From Gnetum montanum (lineage: Eukaryota; Streptophyta; Gnetopsida; Gnetales; Gnetaceae): 64,000 nt of DNA. Under the pieces are notes generated by a model. That model was not told the origin of the DNA. It saw only the letters and a program-made list of their open reading frames with translations, and did not search any database. The stretch is from contig MNCI01024308.1 of assembly GCA_015680685.1 (NCBI GenBank), positions 68,138 through 132,137 on the forward strand, in the 5' to 3' direction. Positions 37,665 to 47,213 of the stretch are shown here, piece after piece; positions within the stretch are counted from its first letter, which is position 1; each line of letters starts with the position of its first letter. Made by a program: the position numbers and the translations under genes.

Positions 37665-38069
37665 TTTTTCTGGTGCTAGGAGGACCTTTTGGTTCCCTTT
37701 CTATGTTTTACGGTAGTCTTGTATGCGTTCTATACCCCGACACGCACTAGTGTAAACTTGACACCCTTTCATAGTTTTTTATGTGTAGTGTGGTATAGAT
37801 CGGTAGCTTTAACGGTTCCTTCGGGACCCTGCAAGACATAAAGCCTCCAAATGCCATATGTTCTCCTTGTTTTCATGGTAGTCCTATTTACTTTTTGTCC
37901 CTTAATACACGCTAGCATAAATGTTACACCCTTTTGAGGTTGTTTACATACTGTGTGGTGGAAATCGGTCGCTTCGACGGTTCTTCTGGAACCCTGCAGG
38001 ACATAAAGCCTTAGATCACTATTAGATCTCCTGGTTTTCCTTGTTTGTGACTCCTTTAATCTTGCAAGA
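37665..38069 (+). promoter_or_regulatory. Leader of element B: candidate primer-binding site and duplicated unit
   Basis: TGGTGCTAGGAGGACC at 37671-37686 follows the LTR end by six bases and is the candidate tRNA primer-binding site. The tRNA is not identified. A roughly 110-bp unit then occurs twice, at 37741-37850 and 37907-38010, each ending CCCTGCA.GACATAAAGCCT. Element A has one copy. Confidence 0.5.
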
Positions 38070-41000
38070 ATGACTTCTTAAACTACTACTATTTCTACCT
38101 CTAATCTTGAGATTCCCTTCACGGTTCAAGGCATCATAGGTGTCGAACAACCACTCAGCCCAAGGTTGGGGCCACGTCGATCCCTTAGGATTCAAAATCG
38201 GGGACCTGAGGGCTTGGCCCAACAACACAAGCGATACAACTTCCTCTGTGCTAAGGTGCAAGAAAACCTTCCCTTAGATGCACAAGAGCTCGAAGAGAAA
38301 CATAGCTTCGAGTTCGCCTACTGCAATGGGAAGGAATTTGTTCCCACTCCTAGCGTTTCCATCCCATTAACACAAATGAACCAATGGATTCTAGATCAAC
38401 TGATCCAGGTCCTTAGGCCTAGGGAGTCGCAAGACATAGCGTATCACCACAATGAGGCTTTCCAGGATGGACAAGAGGAACTGGGTTCCCAATTCGATGA
38501 TGGGGGTCAAGTTGACCTTGCCACCGTCCCTCCTACCCAGTCTTTTTGGACCAACCCATTGTCTGTCACCGCTTCGTTTGGGATCACGGCTATGTCATTG
38601 CAGCCTACGATTCCACCTGTCATGGGTAGCCATACAATGCCCTTGGTGTATCAACACACCCACATCCCTATCTCAGCCCCAGTCACTACTCCTTCAGTAG
38701 TCATTCATCAATCCCTTTTTGCTTCACAACACACGCCAACCACAGTGACCCTACCGTACATTCACATCGTACCTTCGTAGTTGTGTGTAACTTTCACCTC
38801 TATTCCTGCATTTACACCTGTACCACCATCAATGGTATGCTACCATTTACTTCTCTTGCTATGCTACCATCGTAGATGTCTCACTACGTTCCCCACCAGA
38901 CCTACCAAACCTCGCAAATGGTACAACCCGGTGTGGGAATATGGTCTATTCCACCTCACACACAAGCCACCTATTCCGTGGCGCAACCCTTTGTTGCTAC
39001 TCCAATAGCACCTGCCACGTGGTGGACACCACAAGTAGCACCATTCACAGGGGCCACCCCAATGGCACTGTCGATGGGTCACGTTGCTTTCCCTGCTACT
39101 CCACAGATGGGAGCTGCTTCGGTAGTTCCCCAAACATTTGCGTCATCTCCTGGTCAGGATCAAGCATTCTGGCTTATTCAGACCCTTACCGAGGAAATAA
39201 AATACCTCAAGGCTATCAGGTCCAACACGGTACAAGTCATGGACTTCTACCAAGATGATCCCATTAGCCTGGCAGTCCCCACACTAATGTTACCCAGGGA
39301 TGTCACTTCCCCACTTCACGAAATACAATAGGGAGGGGGATCCCAATGCATACCTTGTTACATTCAGGTCTGAGTCCCTTCTCCTACAACAATGGCTGCA
39401 TAGGGTCATCTGGGTCTTTGCCATGTCATTGACTAGAAAAGCCCTGGACTGGTACTGTGTACTACCACGCTCCTCCATCTCAACTCTAGAGGAGTTGCTG
39501 ACCCAATTTGTGATGCATTTTAGGTACAACTTGAGGCTAGAAGTCATGCTAGATCAACTAATGAGTGTGAAGCAGGATCCTCTGGAACTAGTCCAGAAGT
39601 TCATTTAGCGGTGGAGCATTACCCTCAACAAAATTCGCAAGCCCATTGCGGAGGCCCACTTTCTGGCCATTTTCAAGGGTGTAATGAATGAATTTATCAA
39701 GTCTAAGCTGTACTATCTTACTCCCCATACTTTTAGTCAGGCTTTCACTCAGACTAAGAGCATTCAGGATGTGGCTGAGGCAAGCAAAGACTCGGCCTAT
39801 GTTGCATATAAGAACACCTTCACAAAGAAGGATAAAGACAAGGGTAAGGCTGTGAATGCCATAGTGGCCGTTGTGGTAAAAGAGGCCAGACCCAACAACG
39901 GTAACAAGAACAAAAAGAAATTAGCCACACCTACAACTAGCCCCACGCCCAAATAGGGCAACACACCGCAACTCTCCACATCCGCACCTAAGACATTTGC
40001 ATAACCCAAACCGAACTTTGAGCGTAAAGATTGCTCAAAATATACCCCATTGCTTGTCAAGCCTTTAGATCTTCTGAAGCAACTACTGGTAGTGGGGTAC
40101 ATCCAACGTAAGCAAATGTCAAAGGATGGGGCTAGGAAACAGTAGTGGTATTGCGAGCTCCTTAGGAACCCCTCCTTGGCCTTGCCCAATGAGCCCCCAG
40201 TTCCTAAGGGTTTCAAGTTGGAGCGGTTCTATGACTACCACCAACAGTGTGGTCACAACATAGACTATGTCTTCACCCCTTGCATCTACGTCCTCGTTGT
40301 TGAAAGGAAACGTTGCTACGCTCGCACAGTCTTTGCCGTCTCACTAAAAAGGTTCTGAACCTAGACTTGAAATTACCCCTCCTCGGGAAATTTGTCTTCT
40401 TAGACGGAGAGAAGAGGAAAAGGGCAGTAAACAGGAGGTTGGCCAGGACCTCTTAAATTCTCTCACTCAAGTCAAATAGGCTTTGAAATAGAAAAACACC
40501 ATGTTGAGCCTATATGACATGATCATGACGTCTACCACACACCATGAGGCTTTGGTCCGCATGTTAACTACAATTCTGATTGACGAGAACATGCCAGTAG
40601 AAGAGAAGGCAATCCACTTGGTCATGTTTCCTTTTGTGCCTGNATTGTAGACAAGCTAGGTTTGGTTGACTAGATTAGAGCCACAACAAAGTCATGCCTA
40701 AAGTCATTCAATGGGGCATGAGTCATGGTAAAAGGCATTGTCCATATTGACTTTGTGGCGGGGGACCAGTTCCCCACAAATGCAATGTTCATCGTGGTTG
40801 AGGAGATGCCTGGGTTTAACCTGATCTTGGAGAGGTCATGGTTAGCGTAACTTAGGGCTATCTCTTTGCCCATACACTAGGAGATCCATCTACCCTATGT
40901 AGGCAGGGAGGTGGTAATCCATGGTGACGAGGTAGCTACACAGGTTATCAATAACATAGACATGGAACAGGGCTCAGAGGTTGTAACCTCTGAGAATGAA

Positions 41001-41192
41001 GTGCCTGTCTCTACAACTAACTATTCAGCAAAAGAAATGGCTCAATAGTCCTGTTCAAAAAATGATAATGCATGGGTAGAGTTACCCTTCCAAGTGGAGG
41101 ACAACAATATAGGTGAAGGTTGTGGAAAAGCATCTCGACCCTACACCTCGCCCAACCCACGATGGGTCAAGAAGCAGTTACGCATAGCATAG
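38070..41192 (+). pseudogene. Tat-like gag-protease of element B, with deletions
   Basis: Begins at ATG 38070 (third codon a stop), continues with RRSLRIQNRGPEGLAQQ and a Pro/Thr-rich region, and reaches the Gag core at about 39300-39790 with FTKYNREGDPNAYLVTF and KALDWYCVLP. A frameshift near 39298 separates the two. The knuckle region (about 40215-40265, FYDYHQQCGHNIDY) is cut off, and roughly 550 bases present in A are missing after it. The protease is missing its active site at a single n (40643), with about 150 bases fewer than A. The preserved protease end is FNLILERSWLA. It ends KKQLRIA with TAG at 41190-41192, before array 1. B's gag-protease is thus more damaged than A's. Confidence 0.82.
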
Positions 41193-41685
41193 AAACCCCA
41201 CTGCTTCCTACCCAATTAACATCCATTGTACAATTATCACTCATTCATTTCACATCCATCCATCTATGCTAGTTATGCCAAACTCACTTTTTCTTTTAAT
41301 TGTTAACATATCTTTCATTTGCGTTTGCTGCTCGAAATGGCCTAAAACTAGCCGCGGCCTGAAATGGCCTAAAACTAGCGATGATCCAAAATGGCCTAAA
41401 ACTATTTTCCCTCTGTGTATGTCATGTCCATGGCCCAAAATGGCCTAAAACTAGTAGGGGCCCGAAATGGCCTAAAACTAGCAATGGCCCGAAATGTCCT
41501 AAAACTAAGACAAAAGAAAAAACATAAAAAACCAATCGTATAGATAGCACACATAACACATAAGCTAGTGTAGCACCAAAAAACTTGCCAAAATCTCATT
41601 TTCATTTTCTATTCAATAGTTCTACATAACCAATGTTTGCAATTGTTTGCCAAAAATTCAAAAATAATTTAAAAATCCCATGCTT
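41193..41685 (+). repeat. Repeat array 1 of element B (41325-41508) and flanking spacer
   Basis: Six to seven units of the form GGCCCGAAATGGCCTAAAAC followed by TAGC at 41325-41508. The rest is AT-rich and ends at the stop codon of the antisense gene (minus strand). No plus-strand gene is seen. Confidence 0.75.
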
Positions 41686-44600
41686 TCATGGGTTATCTTT
41701 GCCTACATCATCTTCGTCCACTCTGCCTACTTCTATGTCATCTCTTGCCACATTTTCTCCCTCTACACCACCTTCGCCTGCATCCTCATCTTTGCCCTCA
41801 ACGGGCCTTGCACCTTCTCCTAGAGCTTGCATTGTAATAGTAAAATAGTTAGCTACATGAACACATAAACACTAGAAAAATATAAAACCTTTGCATAACA
41901 GAAAGTGACTAACCCGAGATGGTCCTGCTTCCATCTCAAGGGGTGTGCGGTCCAACCCGAGCCCAAGGCATTCCCAGATCTCATCTTCCATGATATTGGC
42001 CTAGTGCATATTGCTTGGTCCAGCATTTGCAAAAGCTTTCTTCTTTTCAATGGCTGTCCATCTTGGCAGTCCCAGAGAAAAAGAGGCAATGGCGATCTCA
42101 CTTGTGAGAAGATCCACTTCCCATTTATGAGACTCAGTGACTGTCACTCACTCCATGAACTTGTTGCAAGCCTCAGAAGCACCAATGGCATTTATGAATG
42201 CTTTATAAGTAAACGCCTCCATAGAAGCATCTCTGTATAGTTTGTGGTAGGTGGCACATTCCAACTTATACATATGCTTATGGTTCTTCTGGGACTACCC
42301 CCACTCGTAAACCCTGGTGCTGTAATCTTTCCAATCTTAGTTTTTTTGAGCAAATAAGTCCATTTGCATTCATTGTTCTATTATTTCTCTGGTGGCCTCA
42401 TTGTTGCACCGCACGACTATCCAATATCTAGTGTAATCTATGACAGCCGTGTGCCAACTGCCATCATTATTTTCATGGTCTAGGAGGAAATCATTCATGG
42501 ATCTGAGATCTCCCACCTTAGTACTCAGCTCAGCCTTCTCCCTCTTGATCCTCTAGACCCTCTTCCACAGGTCCTCGTTGACGTGCCTACACTCCCATAA
42601 GGAGCGTGCTGAGTGCAAAGCGCATTTTCTAGCCTCTTCATATACTCGATGAGGCACCTCGGTTACTTCAGATGAGAATGTAGGCACGACATCGACTTTC
42701 GATACCTGATTTGGGTTCCATTTGAGTCAAGAGGCTATTGCAATACATAAAAAGTGCATCAATCACATTAGCATAGCAAAGTCAACAACTCAATAGACCT
42801 AGCATAGCAACTTCAAAATGCTTAGCATAGCCATTTCACTTACCCACTTTAGGATCAACCTGTCTAAGATGGCTAACCATGTCGTTGATGACCCCTTGCA
42901 TGAAGGTAAACTTGTCGGGGGTCTTGGCCCACGGTTTTAGGAGAATCAAGGGAGGTCCTGCAGTGTTGGCAGTAGTGTGTATCATGAAACTAAATGTGTC
43001 AGACCAAGGTAGACTGGAACAAAGTGGTGAGCAACATCAATGACAGTGTAGGGGCTCCTACCCAGTAAATCCTCGAGGGTGATAATCAGGGGATCGCCCA
43101 TCGACATGTCATCAAATACATTGTCAAACTCACTAATGTCTAATTGTAGTTCTTCGCCTTTTTGGTTTAAAGCCATGGTAGTACCCCTAGCATGCATCAG
43201 CTCCCCCGTTGCTGAACTTCATTTAGTAGAGGGACCTCTAGCAAGAGTCTCTTTTTGGCTGATGAGGGCTATTTCTTTATTCGTTGGTGCCTTTCCTTTC
43301 AAAGAACCAACACCCTCCTCATCCATTGGAGGCTCCTCTTCATCGTCAGGAAAGTCTTCCTCTTTAGCAGGGGGCTTCTTCTCAACGACAAGAGTTCCTT
43401 TGTTCATGGTGGAAGCTCTTTCCCTCTTAATTGGGGCCCTCTCCTTTATGACTGCCCCCCCCATGTTTTTATTCACTGCCCCCAACTTGGGGGCCGATAC
43501 TTCCTCTTTGTCTTCTTCTTCTTCTTCTTCTTCCTCTGGCAGTAAAAAAAACATGTTAGCATTATAGTTTAAACAACATTAGCTTAAAGTAGGTGCTATG
43601 CTATGCTATGCTGCTCAGTGTAGCATAGCGTAGCAAGCATTCAAACAAGCGGTGAAGAAGCAACCAAATAAAGGAGCATTTACCAATGGGAGGTTGTGTC
43701 CTACATAGCTTAAATGACCCCCCTTCTCCTACCGTGTAGGGCGGTTCCTCATCTGAATGAGGCCTCTTTCACTATGACTTTGCAACCACTATCTTAGTGA
43801 TTAGGCGCTTCCCTTGTGAAATGCTACTTGTGGTAGCATGGGGTGCATCTCCCACACTATCCTAGCCATGAAAGTTGCAGGCCACCCGATCCTTAGTCGT
43901 CATAGAAAATGACTCCCTAATAGGTTCTGGGGGATCTTGGCCTTAGGTGGTCCGAAGAATCTGGAAAATCCACAGTTTGGAAATCTGGTTATGATCTTAC
44001 ATAATCCAGACTCCCTTCTCATGGACCACTAGGAACTCTGCGAAATGCCACAAGCAGTCTATGTAGAAGGTGTAGTGCACATTGAAACAGGACTCCTGCT
44101 TCTTATGAAGCCTGACCATTTCAATTTTCAAGCCCTTGCATAGATACTGTGCCCAGTTGTAGTGCGCCTCCTCTTCCATAACCTCCCACATAACCCAAGC
44201 TTGCTATCTTTCTTTGGGAAAGTAGTTGGAGGAATGCACGAGCACGGAAGATGGGGTAAATGTCTCTGACAGAGCTCGGCCTAACCTTTTCCATGAGGAT
44301 TTCCTTCAGCCCCTTTTCAGCCCCTAACCACTCCTCAATTTCTTCCCTCTGATGGTTCACCTCTCTCTTGGTCCTTGACTCAATGGGGATGCCATTAGCA
44401 GGGACATCAAAAAGGTCTGCGAATAGCTGATCATTAATTTCCCTGACCACTCGCACATTGTGTATGCATGTGTGGAAGCAGTCCACCTTTTCAGAAAAGG
44501 AGTCGGCTAGGGCGAGCATCTCGGTGGTAGGGACGTTTGGATTCAGGGCCAGAAACAAATCCATGAGCCTAGTGACTTGAAGGTTCCTGGTCAAGGACTC

Positions 44601-46373
44601 CGAGGCTGTGCTGCATATCCAACATTGGCTCACATCTACCTCCTTGTACTTGAAGTAGATGTTGGCCTCCTGGTTCCTAGAGGTGAATACCTTCACCTCC
44701 TAGGACTTCTTCGCCCCTATAGCAGTTTGCATAAAACACAAAAAAGCACAAAAAAAAAGTTAGGCTAAGCATAAGTAGCAGTTTAAAAAAAATAGCACTC
44801 AGACATGCAACAAACCACAGTTTGGCTTACTAGGATTGTATGGTGATGGGAACGACAGGAGATCAACCAAGACATCTTTGATGGTGATCGGTTTAAAGGG
44901 TGTCCATCTTACATCCAACCAACCGAAATCCTTGCATCTGTTGTAGGGCCTAGGGTACCAGGTTGGGTAGGTTTGGTACTCACCCTTGCATTGGCCTATC
45001 ACACCTGTGCGTATGTTCTCAGTGACAAAAAACTCCTGTAGCACCATCTGTGCCAAGGACAACACATCCGTATCACCATGAAACCCTTCCTTGTTGATGT
45101 AAAACCTAGTAACAAGAACACACCGTTAACATTTGTCTAGCGTAGCAAACATTGCATCGCGTAATGGAACATAGCCACGAAACTCACCCGCTGGCGCTGT
45201 AGATAGTTCCTGGTGGGTTTTGAAAGCACGTTCCCATGTGATGCGCAATAAACAATGTGTTGTATTGGTGGTAGCAATTGTACTCGAGCATATCCCAGAT
45301 CCAAGCTAAACGCATCAAATTTTTGGGATGTTGAATGGACCCTTCTCCCTACCTACTGCTAATTACTCCATCCATCAAAAATTGCAGAATAACCTAGTTT
45401 TCCCTAGGCAACAAGGTTTCTATTATGACGGCCACTACCTCCTCCACCAAGCTTGACCAAACGATCATGCTAAAGTATTGGAGGAGAAATTGCAGGAACT
45501 CCTATGCTCCTTCCTGAAACCAGACCGCCTACTCTCCTACATGTGTGTGGGGGGGAGGAACATTGGCCACTGGCTTGCTCACGCAACACAGAACCCCTAC
45601 AATTTCTAGGATAATTAGAATTGGCCTTAGCGCCATCCTGCAAAACATAATAGCAAATGTTAATAGCATATCCGAGTGAAGTTTCGATATAGCATAGAAA
45701 AATTAGCACTTAGTAGTTAGCGTAGCACGATTCTTTGCATGCATCTAGCGTAGCAAAACACAAGAAGAAAATAGCATAGCAAAACTAGCTTAGCGTAGCA
45801 AACCTAGCTTAACGTAGCAACAACAAACAAATCTTTGAATAAATAAAGTTCAAAATGTTGTATCAGTTCCAAGAAAATCTTATGCTTGACACAACGATTC
45901 GCATCAAATCATGACAAAACATGCATTACCCTGTCACATCCTGCATGGCCAAACCCTCTTGAGGGTGTCACATCCTGCATGGCCAAAACCTCTTGAGGGT
46001 TGTACGCTACGCTTTTTGCATGTCAAGTTTCAAAATCGGCCAAGCCTCTACGGCAATGGTAGCCATAGCGATGGTGGTCTAGGCAGCCTTACATGCAATC
46101 CTAGCATAGCGTCTTTACATCTGTTGCGGCTGAATCGGCAACAACGACGGTGTAAAGGCCAAAATAACAACAACACAATGATAGAAAGCACAAATCACAA
46201 AAAAAAAAAATAATGATAGAGGCATAAGGAGACAGAGAAGGTATAGTAGCCTACCGAGCCAATAGTGTCTCATCTTGCACTTTGACGCGCACTTGTGACA
46301 TCCACTCTAGGGTTCCCTGCACTTCATTGACCTTAGCGAGTGCCTTGATTTTGCATTCCCTATTTGGAGCCAT
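41686..46373 (-). pseudogene. Seven-exon antisense gene of element B, protein of unknown function
   Basis: Minus strand, opposite to gag and pol. Proposed exons: 46373-46255 (starts MAPNRECKIKAL), 45637-45188, 45105-44832, 44716-43684, 43535-42844, 42734-41914, 41825-41686. All introns are GT...AG; the first is 617 bp and the others are 82-148 bp. Exon-exon frames agree at introns 1-5; the exon 7 acceptor is uncertain. Exon 4 contains INDQLFADLFDVPANGIPI and, further on, HYNWAQYL, resembling plant transposon-associated or mobile-domain-like proteins. Exon 5 opens with a Glu run from a CTT microsatellite (43511-43533) and is Lys/Glu-rich. Exon 7 encodes an acidic tail. Damage: a frameshift in the C-run of exon 2 (about 45540), one in exon 4 (about 44205), and stops in exons 4-6. 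The ancestral length is about 1,170 residues. Function is unknown. Confidence 0.7.
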
Positions 46374-46684
46374 CACTCTGCTTGCCAGCTCTTCCTCAGT
46401 TGCTACATTGCACAGCCTTGCTCTTCACTAACACAATCGCTCTATGCTTAGAATGCAAGCTCTACATTGTTATAGCGTAAATGATGTGTTTACAAGGGGT
46501 AAACCATTATTTATAATCAAAATTGTAAAATGGAAACTTGTCATTCTCTCTCTCCATTTAATCCGAAGCATACTGTACAATGTAGCATGCCTGCCACGAC
46601 GTAGTTGCACTATTCGCATTAATGAAGGTGTGACTAATCAAAAGCTTGCATAGGCTTCAAGCTAGCCGTTCGCCTTCCCAAAAA
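46374..46684 (-). promoter_or_regulatory. Putative promoter of the antisense gene in B (TATA box 46508-46515)
   Basis: The minus strand reads TATAAATA at 46515-46508, 135 bp upstream of the antisense ATG (46373). Element A has TATAAATA at 59103-59096, 132 bp upstream of its antisense ATG, in locally similar sequence (ACAAG.TTAC.AGGGGT on the plus strand, immediately before it in both). The matching spacing in two diverged copies suggests a real promoter. Confidence 0.6.
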
Positions 46685-47085
46685 GATTGTGCATGCTATT
46701 GATCCAAAAAGACTTTAAACTAGCACTCCTAGCATATAGTTTCACTCTAGTTAGCGGTCCGAAAAGACCTTAAACTAGCAGTTTTGACATTTACACGCTC
46801 GCAGTCCGCAATGACATTAAACTAGCAGTTTTGTATTTTTTTACATTAGCGGTTTTGCATTTTTACACTAGAAGCTTTTTGTTCTTTACACTAGAAGTTT
46901 TGGTTTTGCATTTTTACACTAGCAGCTTTCTGTTCTTTACACTAGAAGTTTTGCATTTTATGTCTAGGTAGTCCACAATGACATTAAACTAGTAGTTTCA
47001 CATTTTCACATCGGCATTTTTGCATTTTTTAGCAGTTTTTCATTTTTATGTCTTAGAGGTCTACCATGACTTTAAACTGGAAAAT
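46685..47085 (+). repeat. Repeat array 2 of element B
   Basis: Units of the form TCCGAAAAGACCTTAAAC followed by TAGCAG, mixed with TTTTGCATTTTTACACTAG repeats. It lies between the antisense promoter and pol. A has only one or two decayed units here (59277-59350). Confidence 0.7.
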
Positions 47086-47213
47086 TTTAAGCTTTGCATC
47101 ATACTTTACTGATTACATCTTATTGCTACTTTGCAAATTTTCTCTATACATGACTACTACCAATAGGTACCTCTTAACTAGACTTTCATCTCATTTTGGT
47201 AGGTTGAGCAAGA
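47086..47213 (+). other. Spacer before pol of B
   Basis: AT-rich, pyrimidine-rich stretch with TTTTGGTAG at about 47194-47202 and TTTAGCAG at about 47247-47254. These could act as splice acceptors for a gag-protease/pol transcript. This is inference only. Confidence 0.3.

Noticed and set aside
38876-39133. Overlapping open stretches in three frames at 38781-39331
   Set aside because: Only the frame continuous with Gag of A is real; the others are by-products of Pro/Thr-rich coding sequence.
41325-41508. Regular short repeats considered as a CRISPR array
   Set aside because: Units are imperfect, spacers are not unique sequences of constant length, and the context is a plant retrotransposon.
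43079-43567. Plus-strand open stretch of 162 codons, Ser-rich
   Set aside because: It is the shadow of the Lys/Glu-rich exon 5 of the antisense gene; the Ser run comes from the CTT microsatellite.
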